Shown here piece by piece: positions 7,950 through 14,635 of a stretch of 19,695 nucleotides of DNA; the first letter of the stretch is position 1; every line of letters starts with the position of its first letter. The translations under genes were made by a program, and so were the position numbers. This DNA comes from CAYHGV01 sp964356135 (lineage in GTDB: Bacteria; Hydrothermota; Tepidihabitantia; CAYHGV01): NCBI GenBank assembly GCA_964356135.1, contig CAYHGV010000052.1, positions 1 to 19,695 of the forward strand. Direction: 5' to 3'. Under the pieces are notes generated by a model. It saw nothing but the letters and a program-made list of their open reading frames with translations, was not told the DNA's origin and ran no database searches.

Positions 7950-8504
7950 CTATTTGTAAAACTCCCAATAAGTCTTGTAAGTAACGGCGCTGCTATCGGG
8001 ATCGGTGGCATCGGTGGCCAGTTTCTTGGAATAGATCGCCAGTCCGCGTATATGGCGTGGAATTGGCTTACCGAACCCGCCTTCCGTCTTAGGCAGATAA
8101 ACGACTCGGCCGGTATCGTCGGTACTCTCCGCAAAAGTCGAAGTCTGCAAATCCGTCCAGTGAATAACATCCTGCGACCACTGGTAAAGAATCACCACCG
8201 AGTCTCTGCCGGTGGCGAGAATACTGTCACCGCTACGCGCGCTAACCACTGTCGCTATGGCGAAGGTACTTGCGCCCGGTAGTTGAAAGGCCGGTAGAAA
8301 GACGGTCGTGTCATTGTACCATTGCGCGTCCGTCAACGTATCGCAAAAAATCGAGTCGGTGGTTGTCTGAAGGATATAGCGAACATTATCCTGACTAAAA
8401 TCGCTGGTGACGCTAACGGCTCTGCCCGTTCTGACGAACTGTGAGGCGCCGAACAGAGACGCGGTGGAAATGAGAACAAAGACAATGATTAAACTACGTT
8501 TCAT
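7950..8504 (-). CDS. Secreted-looking beta-rich protein after portal
   Basis: A 184-residue product. The ATG at 8504 follows the portal stop by four bases, and AGGTAA spanning that stop serves as ribosome site. The N-terminus MKRSLIIVFVLISTASLFGA before SQFV is a Sec-type signal peptide: Lys-Arg n-region, hydrophobic core, small residues at the cut. The mature part looks like an all-beta domain. ILYQWSQDVIHWTDLQT and IPRHIRGLAIYSKK recall the 'W..S.DG..Wtd ... yvR' pattern of small phage decoration-type beta sandwiches. It has one cysteine (IFCDT). Position after the portal would fit a decoration or head protein, but the export signal argues against simple cytoplasmic assembly. No family is recognised with confidence. 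Confidence 0.8.
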   Translation of the reverse strand: MKRSLIIVFVLISTASLFGASQFVRTGRAVSVTSDFSQDNVRYILQTTTDSIFCDTLTDAQWYNDTTVFLPAFQLPGASTFAIATVVSARSGDSILATGRDSVVILYQWSQDVIHWTDLQTSTFAESTDDTGRVVYLPKTEGGFGKPIPRHIRGLAIYSKKLATDATDPDSSAVTYKTYWEFYK

Positions 8505-8508
8505 TCTT

Positions 8509-10461
8509 TTACCTCGCTACCGGGAAGTTGGCAGTCATTCTTTGGCCTGTTTTTGCCTGTAATTCTTCTTGATTAGTCGGCGTTTGCTCTTGGATACCGC
8601 CGTACGGTTGACTATTGCCGCCAGAAGGCGACGTTTGATATTGAATCCCCTGCATGGCAAGCATCTGCTGTGGCGTAATGCCCATTTGCGCCGCTTGCAT
8701 GATCTGCGCCAGCATCTGATTGTAGCCGACGGCGACTTTTATCTGTTCCAGGTTACGCATCCTGAATTCCTCGGCGATATTGACCGCCAGCAGGGGAATA
8801 GCCGCAGCCAGCATCGGATGCGCCCCAAAAATCTGAATCAAACGCATCAGTTGTTCGATATTGACCTGTCGGTCGACCTCTTTCGTAGAGCCAAGGGCGA
8901 TAAAGTTAACTTTCCCGGCTATTTGTGCGGGACTAACGGTCGCCCAATACTTCCCTTGATCGCCAAGAACGAAAATAGCGTAATCCTTATCGATATATTG
9001 CTGATTGATAGCATGAAACCTCTCGCAAATCGGCAGAATGCACGAGTCCTCGAAGAACCAGAGCATATTCTTGAAGCGCGTCGAGGCCTGATTAAAAGCA
9101 TAAGTGCCGACAGTGGCGGTGGTTTTCTGGCCGGGGACTCTCCCTGCCATCATTTCGCCAACGCCGGAGCGGGCTTTGCTATTCGTCTGTATCCACTGAA
9201 AAAGATTATAACCATCCTGTCCGATGCTGCCGGGTTGCAATTCCTGAACGACCGCCGTACCGAGTTCGTTCGCTTCGACGTGAACCACGCCCCAGGGGAG
9301 TTGCAGTTCAGTTTCGTCGACAATATGGTCGGCAACGACTATCGTTCTTGGTCTGGCAACGCGATTGTAACTATCGAGCATCGCGCGCAGGAGTCCGGTG
9401 GCCGTATCCTCATCATTTTCCACCATCTCGGCAATACCAATAGCCCAAAACTCACCGGGGATTCGGAAAAGGCGTCCACAAACATAGTTTGACTGCTGAC
9501 TATCGTAACCACATTCTCCCAATCTCATGGTAAGAAAGGGTTGGTTATTCCTTTCGTCCTCGATACGGGCAACGGTGCCGATACAGAATTCGTCAATACC
9601 ATCGTCGTTAATGTCAAACCAGCCCTGCCATTCTATACATTCGGGGCTTGTAGCGAACATGGTACGGTCGAACTTGACGCCCATTAACTTGCGACGTTTC
9701 TCTTTCATTTCATCCGCCGATGGCTCGTGCGCGATTCTCTTTTCTTCGATGGCCGTAAGAACGCGGTCGATGTTGTGATACCTTCCCTGCTTGGCGTAAT
9801 CGATCAGATGCGACGGACTGGGATAAAACCTGTGCATATTGGGCATGGCATCATCGATACTGGTCTTGTCGGGATGGGGCAGCCAATCGAAAATATCTAT
9901 TGGCGATACCACCGGCCCCCTGTATTTCAACTGATCCCGCATTTCTCTTCTGTAACCGACAGGAGTAGATATGCCACGGAAATAAATGGGAACCTGCGAA
10001 GAAGCGCGAACGTATTGCTCTTCATAAAAGACCTTCGCCGGTCCCATGCCGTAAAGAACAGTGGAAAACGCCAATTCCGCGCTCTTGCTCTTGAGACCGC
10101 CGACGTATGCCTGGTACTTTATCATGTTGCGGATAGCGGCGGCGGCGTGATCGTCCGACATTTCCCGCCCGATGGTATCTATATTAAGATCGGTATGGAA
10201 TTCCTTGTCAAGAATATCGGCAATGATGACATTGACCGCCTCGGAAATTATCGGCGAGCTGGCGCGGGAAAGTCCAATAGGACGCCTTTCACTACCGTTG
10301 TCGGCCTTATACTTCTGCAAATAGCGAAAAAACCGGCGATGCCGACCTACGACAGCGCGCAAGGCAACCTCATAATCCTCAGCAACGGTCTTGGCGAACC
10401 GCGCCTCAATATCCAATCCGGCAGTTGCCAACTTGTCGTCGTCTTTCTGAAAATCACTCAT
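8509..10461 (-). CDS. Portal protein (podovirus type)
   Basis: A 650-residue protein in the place and size range of the dodecameric portal, the ring through which DNA enters the capsid and to which the tail attaches. Supporting features are the N-terminal block with PIGLSRASSPIISEAVNVII, the wing/stem region VSPIDIFDWLPHPDKTSIDD, the segment NDEDTATGLLRAMLDSYNRV, and GVGEMMAGRVPGQKTTATVG followed by FKNMLWFFEDSCILPICERF, as in portals of N4- and P22-like podoviruses. The last about 100 residues are Gln/Met/Ala-rich (MLAQIMQAAQMGITPQQML) and helical, like a barrel domain. The ATG at 10461 lies one base after the stop of the preceding 59-residue gene, so coupling is likely. The assignment rests on motif memory and gene order. 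Confidence 0.85.
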   Translation of the reverse strand: MSDFQKDDDKLATAGLDIEARFAKTVAEDYEVALRAVVGRHRRFFRYLQKYKADNGSERRPIGLSRASSPIISEAVNVIIADILDKEFHTDLNIDTIGREMSDDHAAAAIRNMIKYQAYVGGLKSKSAELAFSTVLYGMGPAKVFYEEQYVRASSQVPIYFRGISTPVGYRREMRDQLKYRGPVVSPIDIFDWLPHPDKTSIDDAMPNMHRFYPSPSHLIDYAKQGRYHNIDRVLTAIEEKRIAHEPSADEMKEKRRKLMGVKFDRTMFATSPECIEWQGWFDINDDGIDEFCIGTVARIEDERNNQPFLTMRLGECGYDSQQSNYVCGRLFRIPGEFWAIGIAEMVENDEDTATGLLRAMLDSYNRVARPRTIVVADHIVDETELQLPWGVVHVEANELGTAVVQELQPGSIGQDGYNLFQWIQTNSKARSGVGEMMAGRVPGQKTTATVGTYAFNQASTRFKNMLWFFEDSCILPICERFHAINQQYIDKDYAIFVLGDQGKYWATVSPAQIAGKVNFIALGSTKEVDRQVNIEQLMRLIQIFGAHPMLAAAIPLLAVNIAEEFRMRNLEQIKVAVGYNQMLAQIMQAAQMGITPQQMLAMQGIQYQTSPSGGNSQPYGGIQEQTPTNQEELQAKTGQRMTANFPVAR

Positions 10462-10462
10462 A

Positions 10463-10642
10463 TCATTTGTTTTGCAACTGTTTCAGGACATCGGCCAGTT
10501 TCGTTATCCAGCCGGTAAGTACCGCAAAAGGTACATTGGGAAAGCCATGTACTGAATCAACCTTCTCCATTTGTGTGATCAGCCTTGTGAGCGTCTCCAG
10601 TAGAGACTCTCGATCCTCTATGGGTTGTTTCGCTTTCGGCAT
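10463..10642 (-). CDS. 59-residue helical protein between terminase and portal
   Basis: A short gene with ATG at 10642 after a clear AAGGAG six bases upstream, and TGA at 10463-10465, one base from the portal ATG. The product begins MPKAKQPIEDRESLLETLTR and ends TKLADVLKQLQNK. Two amphipathic helices are separated by a Gly/Pro loop (HGFPNVPFAVLTG). Strong ribosome site, tight spacing on both sides and sensible codon use make it a real gene despite its size. No family is recognised. Small coiled-coil proteins in this position are frequent in podovirus packaging modules, but a role is not assigned. Confidence 0.7.
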   Translation of the reverse strand: MPKAKQPIEDRESLLETLTRLITQMEKVDSVHGFPNVPFAVLTGWITKLADVLKQLQNK

Positions 10643-10654
10643 ATGTTTCTCCTT

Positions 10655-10668
10655 CCGGCAACTGCCGG
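10655..10668 (-). terminator. Small hairpin between terminase and 59-residue gene
   Basis: CCGGC at 10655-10659 pairs with GCCGG at 10664-10668 around an AACT loop. A near-identical 17-base element (one loop mismatch) is found after the capsid gene at 5014-5030. On the minus strand it lies a few bases after the terminase stop and immediately before the AAGGAG of the next gene. It has no U-tract. It may affect mRNA stability or translation of the small gene. Confidence 0.4.
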
Positions 10669-10675
10669 ACTACAA

Positions 10676-12240
10676 TCAATACCCTGAAACTTCATTTATA
10701 TAGCTAACATCGACGACAGGCGCCCGTTTTCTTGTCATTCTCACCAAAATACCCGATTTAATAGTGCGCAACGCCCAAACCAAAGCATCACAACCATCAT
10801 CGTGCGTGCCTTCCGGCAAAAGTAGAACCTCATCGGCGATCCAGCTGTCTTCCTTACGAAAATAGATGTACTTGTCCTGAAACAGATTGGCCACATCCTG
10901 TAACCTCGTCAGCTTATCCTCTTTGGGCTTAGCCTTTACCGGCTCAACACTAACCCCGTAAAACCCCCTCTTAACAGCCTCGGTCTTCAAATCGTGGTAC
11001 ATGGTGATTTGCGCGACATTGGCCTCGACGATAATCTTGTCGGCACGAAAGCGTTCATGCATCTTCATCACTACTTCGGCCTTGTCCTTATTGGTCGCCC
11101 AGTGCCCCCGCGCCGAGTCCAATATATATGTCTTGAACTTATCGTCTCCGGCGGTAACTACGCCAACACAAACGACGGCGGTAAAATCAGCCTTGCGCTT
11201 CTCCGAATATGCCGGATCAATGGCGATCACCTTGTATAACTCACTCAGCCGCACAGGCAACTTGTCATAATACTGTATCCATTCCGGCTTGATCGTCATC
11301 GTCTCGGAGGCCACCGCAATGTTCCTGTATTCCTGATAATACAACGCCACCCCGCGCTTACCGGTCATCATCTCCGCCTTCTTGGCCTCCAATTTCTCCC
11401 TGCTCATATGTTCCGGCCAGAGTACATCCCCATCCTTCCCCACCTCAGCGTCATACCGTCTCTTAACCCATCCCTTCGTCTTTTCCGTATCGTCCTTCGC
11501 CAAGTTGGCAAGAATAGACTGCTGGTGGACTATCGTCCCCACTACATACAACGCCGCACTATTCCCCGGCGTCTCCAACGTCCCCATTAAGTCGGAATTA
11601 AACCAATCCTCATCCTTCGTCCGTATCTCCGGGTTCTGCGACTCCTCAGGGTCTTCCAGATCATCAACCACCACCGTCCCGCCATGCCCACTATCAGGAT
11701 GCCACCCGCGTATCTGAGCGCCACACCCCTTGCCCATCCAAATACTCCCGTTCGTCAACCGCTTCTCGTCAACCCTGTTGATCTGAGCCTTCTGCAACAA
11801 ATTCCCCCAGTCGGCCAATATCAACGGGTTGGTCTGCAACTCCGTCTCTATCTTTACGCCACACCGCTCCACCAACGTCGCCGTACGACTCACCCCCATC
11901 ACGTCCTCACTCACGCCATACGGCTTCGTCACCATCAACCATAACGGCAAGCCTATGCTCCAGCGAAACGTCTTGGTGAATCCGCGCGGGTCAATAAGCA
12001 AAAGGCGACCCAACCGTCCCTTGCGTACATCAAAATAAGAGTATAACTCAATATGATATTCTGGTATCTCCAGCAAAAGGTGCGGCCCCAAGTAACACCG
12101 TATAAACCATTCAAGCCCACTCCGAGCCAANNNNNNNNNNNNNNNNNNNNNNNNNNNNNNNNNNNNNNNNNNNNNNNNNNNNNNNNNNNNNNNNNNNNNN
12201 NNNNNNNNNNNNNNNNNNNNNNNNNNNNNNTATCTATCAT
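10676..12240 (-). CDS. terL: Terminase large subunit (packaging ATPase-nuclease), start in assembly gap
   Basis: The packaging motor. 484 codons are visible from 12130 down, and the first is a TTG next to the N run, so it is not the true start. The likely start is the ATG at 12240 (ATGATAGAT), which overlaps the small-subunit stop by four bases; the gap then contains the N-terminus. Numbering from 12130: the Walker-A-like PRGFTKTF is at 48-55 (PRGxxKT variant, as in many phage terminases), Walker B VVVDDLED at 153-160, a coupling-type motif ALYVVGTIVH near 193-202, and YYQEYRN before the nuclease. The RuvC-like nuclease shows VIAIDPAYS (Asp305), IIVEAN (Glu369) and HDDGCDALVWAL (Asp444, 445, 448). 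For the frame to join, the real gap length must be 2 modulo 3, so 100 is only a placeholder. Confidence 0.9.
12131..12230. other. Assembly gap (100 N)
   Basis: Exactly 100 N, a conventional placeholder for a scaffold gap of unknown length. It falls inside the 5' end of the terminase large-subunit gene. Confidence 0.99.
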
Positions 12241-12674
12241 GGCTTCTCCCCGGTCGATGTCGGGGTTGCGCGCGTGCGTGCTATATCGAGCACGCGCTGT
12301 AGATCAGCCACCGGATCAGTCGCCGACTCATAAGTCACGTGCGACTCCACCCGATCAACCAGTATACCGGTACCCTTGCAGACCTGGACGGCTGTATGTA
12401 AATCAGCCTTACCACCCTCTTGATCCTCGCGTATGCGTTGTAACGATATACCAGCGATTCGCTTAGCTTCTTCCCGCTTGCGCTGTATGTAGTCAGGAGG
12501 GAGATGACCTACAGCTACATACTTATCCAGTAGCTGTTTAATATTGTTCAGCGTACATCCAAAGTGTTGCGCTGCTTCAGGATAGCTATGCCCAAGGATC
12601 TCAATATAGTTCCACACTTCGAACTGCCGATCGGTAGGCGTTCTACTCGGCTTCGCACTCCAGCTTTCACTCAT
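12237..12674 (-). CDS. terS: Terminase small subunit (probable)
   Basis: A 145-residue protein directly upstream of the large subunit and overlapping its ATG by four bases. The N-terminal half reads as a helix-turn-helix: TDRQFEVWNYIEILGHSYPE, then AAQHFGCTLNNIKQLLDKYV, with 'A..fg.t..nIk..l.ky' typical of DNA-recognition domains in small terminases. The centre is helical and charged (YIQRKREEAKRIAGISLQRI), suited to oligomerisation. The C-terminus is polar and probably interacts with the large subunit. It recognises the packaging site in the DNA and regulates the motor. The ATG at 12674 has AAGG seven bases before it. It is the first gene after the minus-strand promoters, so the whole structural operon probably starts here. 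The call rests on the HTH pattern and position. Confidence 0.75.
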   Translation of the reverse strand: MSESWSAKPSRTPTDRQFEVWNYIEILGHSYPEAAQHFGCTLNNIKQLLDKYVAVGHLPPDYIQRKREEAKRIAGISLQRIREDQEGGKADLHTAVQVCKGTGILVDRVESHVTYESATDPVADLQRVLDIARTRATPTSTGEKP

Positions 12675-12729
12675 TATACAGCCTTATCTCTTCTTTTGCG
12701 CACTTTCTGCACTTTCTTGCACACTTTAC

Positions 12730-12753
12730 GCATTCCATTTCATGATGGAATGC
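12730..12753 (-). promoter_or_regulatory. Inverted repeat at start of late transcript (operator candidate)
   Basis: GCATTCCAT at 12730-12738 and ATGGAATGC at 12745-12753 are perfect 9-base arms around six bases. The repeat overlaps the -10 box and the expected transcription start of the proximal minus-strand promoter. It could be a repressor site, or a hairpin at the 5' end of the mRNA. Confidence 0.5.
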
Positions 12754-12777
12754 TATTCTCCAATTTCTGTTTGTCAA
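12750..12777 (-). promoter_or_regulatory. Minus-strand promoter P1 for structural operon
   Basis: On the minus strand: TTGACA (12777-12772), a 16-base spacer, TAGCAT (12755-12750). A run of seven A lies three bases upstream of the -35 box, like an UP element. The expected start is about 70 bases before the terminase small-subunit ATG. The -35 is perfect and the -10 matches consensus at four of six positions. Confidence 0.6.
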
Positions 12778-12990
12778 GTCTTTTTTTGCAGAATATTGTT
12801 CAATCGGCGAATTTGCCTTGAAACAGCGGTGAAGCATGGGTTAAAGACAGACTAAAGAGGTGCAAAGCACATTGACTTGATCCCCCTATTATCCCCCTTA
12901 CAAGGGAAATGTTTACCTGATCGTACCCGGAAGCGGAACCCGGGAGCGTCTTGACCGGTTCTATGTTGATCGATCAGCGCATTGGGGGGA

Positions 12991-13019
12991 ATGCTATATT
13001 CCGCCTCCCGGCTTGTCAA
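12991..13019 (-). promoter_or_regulatory. Minus-strand promoter P2, tandem copy of P1
   Basis: TTGACA (13019-13014), a 17-base spacer, TAGCAT (12996-12991), again with seven A three bases upstream of the -35. Like P1, it runs into ATAGCATTCC and a short inverted repeat (GCATT, six C, AATGC). The shared layout supports both as real promoters about 240 bases apart. Confidence 0.55.
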
Positions 13020-13286
13020 GCATTTTTTTCAAGATTTTTGCCGTTTGTTTCAGGCTTGTTTCGCCGATTTTCCCCCACCATCTATACTGGCTCCCCCGGT
13101 GATCATCGCACCACCGCGTTCCTAGACCTATTGTTTTTGTGACATTACCCGCATATCTATTGCCTATTTCGCGGTTTGCGCTCAAGATTGACCGAAAACA
13201 AGTAAAAACCTCAATGTTTTCGTACCCCCCCGCAAGTGTCGAAAATCCGAACACAACTTTTTTCATAAGTCGTTGTCCGGCAACGC

Positions 13287-13315
13287 AAAATATCTTGTGT
13301 CACAAGTGATATTTT
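13287..13315. promoter_or_regulatory. Near-palindrome upstream of the plus-strand promoter
   Basis: AAAATATC (13287-13294) and GATATTTT (13308-13315) frame an inner CTTGTG-T-CACAAG (13294-13306). Together they form a 29-base dyad with a two-base bulge. It ends two bases before the -35 box, where an activator or repressor would bind. An RNA hairpin is unlikely to matter, because it lies upstream of the start. Confidence 0.5.
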
Positions 13316-13317
13316 AC

Positions 13318-13346
13318 TTGACAGATACCGATATCAATAGTATATT
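13318..13346 (+). promoter_or_regulatory. Plus-strand promoter for early operon
   Basis: TTGACA at 13318-13323, a 17-base spacer, TATATT at 13341-13346: a near-consensus sigma-70 promoter with the predicted start about 30 bases before the first small gene (ATG 13387). Confidence 0.75.
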
Positions 13347-13350
13347 GATA
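13332..13350. promoter_or_regulatory. Operator-like perfect inverted repeat over the -10 box
   Basis: TATCAATA (13332-13339), GTA, TATTGATA (13343-13350): perfect 8-base arms covering the -10 element. A protein bound here would block the early promoter. The Cro/CI-type regulator at 15163-15384 is the obvious candidate ligand, by inference. Confidence 0.6.
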
Positions 13351-13386
13351 CTGGACGACAACCCAATCATTAAACGGAGTAAGTTA

Positions 13387-13506
13387 ATGAAAAAATCAAC
13401 CCCCCGGGCTCCCGATGCTAACCGTATCTACGGCATTCAGTTTCTTGGCTGGCAGCCCACTGCCGTCTCGACCGATCTGGTGCACTCTAGCGAGCTATCT
13501 ATATGA
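13387..13506 (+). CDS. 39-residue first gene of early operon
   Basis: ATG at 13387 follows CGGAG by about eight bases. The product is MKKSTPRAPDANRIYGIQFL then GWQPTAVSTDLVHSSELSI. A longer reading of this frame would start upstream of the promoter and is not credible. The stop overlaps the next ATG (ATGA), so the next gene is probably translated by coupling. No family is recognised. It is basic at the N-terminus and has no membrane segment. Being first after a strong promoter fits a small host-takeover or control peptide, but nothing in the sequence shows this. Confidence 0.55.
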   Translation: MKKSTPRAPDANRIYGIQFLGWQPTAVSTDLVHSSELSI

Positions 13507-13829
13507 AGCTAATAACCAAGGAACTTGAGGCGGCGTTTAAGCGCCAAAGAGAATCCGTTGAAATCAGGCCCGATGGCAAGGACGATCTTGTCCTGGCCAA
13601 GTTCTTTGACCCGTGCAGTCAATGGACTTGGTATGCCACAGAGTTTGACGGCGAAGATACCTTCTTTGGCCTTGTCAACGGCTTTGAAGTTGAGCTTGGA
13701 TATTTCAGCCTGTCCGAGCTTCAGAGTGTCCGGAACAAGCTTGGCTTAGGCATTGAAAGAGATTTGTATTGGAAACCGCGCCGACTGTCCGAAGTCCGCG
13801 CTAAGCTTGAGGAAAACGCTATTGCATGA
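13503..13829 (+). CDS. DUF2958 family protein
   Basis: A 108-residue protein with the DUF2958 signature: LVLAKFFDPCSQWTWYATEF, then DGEDTFFGLVNGFEVELGYF, then SLSELQSVRNKLGLGIERDL and W(K)PRRLSEV. DUF2958 proteins are single-domain, found in plasmids, conjugative elements and phages, often near replication or anti-restriction genes. Their biochemical role is not known to me. Length and motif order are complete, so it is an intact member. ATG 13503 overlaps the preceding stop (ATGA), and its own stop overlaps the following ATG in the same way. Confidence 0.85.
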   Translation: MKLITKELEAAFKRQRESVEIRPDGKDDLVLAKFFDPCSQWTWYATEFDGEDTFFGLVNGFEVELGYFSLSELQSVRNKLGLGIERDLYWKPRRLSEVRAKLEENAIA

Positions 13830-13960
13830 GGAGCAAACCAAAGATGCGCAAAAAAGAGACCAAGACCGTCAATATAAACTTCTCGATTGAGGCACCTAAG
13901 AGCTCTGCCGACTTGTGCTTACCTTTGACCGGGCCCTCGGCTGGCGCAAATAAGGAGTGA
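13826..13960 (+). CDS. 44-residue basic peptide gene
   Basis: ATG at 13826 overlaps the DUF2958 stop (ATGA). An inner ATG at 13844 has GAGGAG 10-11 bases upstream, so the product may be 44 or 38 residues. It reads MRSKPKMRKKETKTVNINFS and ends LCLPLTGPSAGANKE. The start is strongly basic. The end carries AAGGAG, which serves the following mini-ORF. It is too short to assign; tight overlaps on both sides are the main evidence that it is translated. Confidence 0.45.
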   Translation: MRSKPKMRKKETKTVNINFSIEAPKSSADLCLPLTGPSAGANKE

Positions 13961-13964
13961 CAAA

Positions 13965-14000
13965 ATGACAAGATTCAAACGAGTTAAACGATTCACATGA
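13965..14000 (+). CDS. 11-codon leader mini-ORF before AAA+ gene
   Basis: ATG at 13965 sits seven bases after a perfect AAGGAG and encodes MTRFKRVKRFT (five basic residues). It ends in TGA at 13998-14000, overlapping the ATG of the ATPase gene (ATGA). The ATPase gene has no ribosome site of its own, so this mini-ORF probably delivers ribosomes to it by termination-reinitiation. Confidence 0.45.
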   Translation: MTRFKRVKRFT

Positions 14001-14635
14001 ACCTGTCAGAAAAATACAGACCGAAAACCCTTGCCGAGGTTATAGGTCAGGAAAAGGCTATTTCGATTCTGAGACGGCTCTCTGCCGATCTTGGCGGGCG
14101 GGCCTACTATATCACCGGACAATCGGGTACCGGGAAAACGACGTTGGCGAAAATTATCGCCACTGAGGTTGCCGGGGAAGGGGGCACTCTTGAGATAGGC
14201 GGTCGACAACTGACGCCGGATATACTCAAGAGTTTTGTCGACCGGTGGCCATACACAACGCTTTTCGGGAATTCCAGCTACGCCTTGATAGTAAATGAAT
14301 CGCATGGAATGAGCAAGCCGGTGATTGAGATTTTTCTCGGCGTCCTGGAAAGCCTGCCCGATCACGTTGTGGTGATCTTCACAACTACTAAGGATGCACA
14401 GACTGAGATTTTCGAGGAAAAGCTCGATGCTTCTCCGTTTATGAGCCGATGCCTTTTGATCGCGATGACTTCACGCGGGCTTTGCCCGCTATTCGCTGCA
14501 CGTTTGAAAGAAATCGCCGGAGTTGAAGGCTTAGACGGTCAACCCATCGAGGCTTATGAAAGATTATTGAAGGAATGCCGAAACAACTTTAGAGCTGCCT
14601 CCCAATACGTGGAGGCGGGAGGAATGTTAAAATGA
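13997..14635 (+). CDS. Clamp-loader-like AAA+ ATPase, short form with altered Walker B
   Basis: A 212-residue protein. It opens with NLSEKYRPKTLAEVIGQEKA, the conserved N-terminal box of replication factor C/DnaX clamp-loader subunits. Walker A GQSGTGKT is at 41-48. Walker B reads ALIVNESHGM (96-105): the metal-binding Asp is Asn100, while the catalytic Glu101 is kept. Sensor 1 is FTTTKD near 128-133, and the SRC arginine-finger motif is at 150-152. These point to a protein that loads a sliding clamp or a similar ring. It ends shortly after the AAA+ lid, so the C-terminal collar that makes the pentamer (full subunits are about 310-330 residues) is missing. The Asn substitution may mean weak hydrolysis, as in non-catalytic loader subunits. 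Start ATG 13997 is coupled to the mini-ORF. Confidence 0.85.
   Translation: MNLSEKYRPKTLAEVIGQEKAISILRRLSADLGGRAYYITGQSGTGKTTLAKIIATEVAGEGGTLEIGGRQLTPDILKSFVDRWPYTTLFGNSSYALIVNESHGMSKPVIEIFLGVLESLPDHVVVIFTTTKDAQTEIFEEKLDASPFMSRCLLIAMTSRGLCPLFAARLKEIAGVEGLDGQPIEAYERLLKECRNNFRAASQYVEAGGMLK
14609..14635 (+). repeat. Gene-boundary direct repeat A, copy 1
   Basis: 27 bases matching 14859-14885 at 23 positions, including GGAGGAATGYTAAAATGA. It encodes the last residues of the ATPase (VEAGGMLK, stop) and contains the ribosome site and start of the next gene. Copy 2 is exactly 250 bases downstream. Confidence 0.85.

Larger units (their letters stand above)
12675..13386. promoter_or_regulatory. Divergent control region without convincing genes
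   Basis: About 710 bases between the two divergent operons. It is rich in T- and C-homopolymer runs and carries the promoters and palindromes listed separately. Another palindrome, TGATCGATCA, is at 12967-12976, and CCCGG/CCGGG arms flank a GC-rich spot near 12930-12945. Open frames in it lack ribosome sites and overlap the promoters. It would be a natural place for a replication origin or a lysis-lysogeny type switch, but I see no iterated origin repeats. Confidence 0.6.

Noticed and set aside
8569..9492. 307-codon plus-strand frame opposite the portal gene
   Set aside because: It is antisense to a clear portal gene, with no ribosome site and no recognisable domain; a shadow frame.
9727..10518. 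263-codon plus-strand frame opposite portal and the 59-residue gene
   Set aside because: Antisense shadow of two well-supported minus-strand genes.
12873..12910. TTGACT and TATTAT near 12870-12895 as a further plus-strand promoter
   Set aside because: The spacing between the two elements is only about nine bases.
12951..13142. 63-codon plus-strand frame in the control region
   Set aside because: No ribosome site, runs across promoter P2 and T-tracts, unlikely composition.
12994..13266. 90-codon minus-strand frame (MKKVVFGFSTLAGG...) in the control region
   Set aside because: No ribosome site before its ATG, a protein sequence without domain-like pattern, and it overlaps promoter P2 and its A-tract.
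13273..13386. Upstream extension of the first early gene to a start at 13273
   Set aside because: It would cover the near-palindrome, promoter and operator. The ATG at 13387 has a proper ribosome site.
14006..14365. 119-codon minus-strand frame opposite the AAA+ gene
   Set aside because: Antisense to a gene with clear Walker A and SRC motifs.
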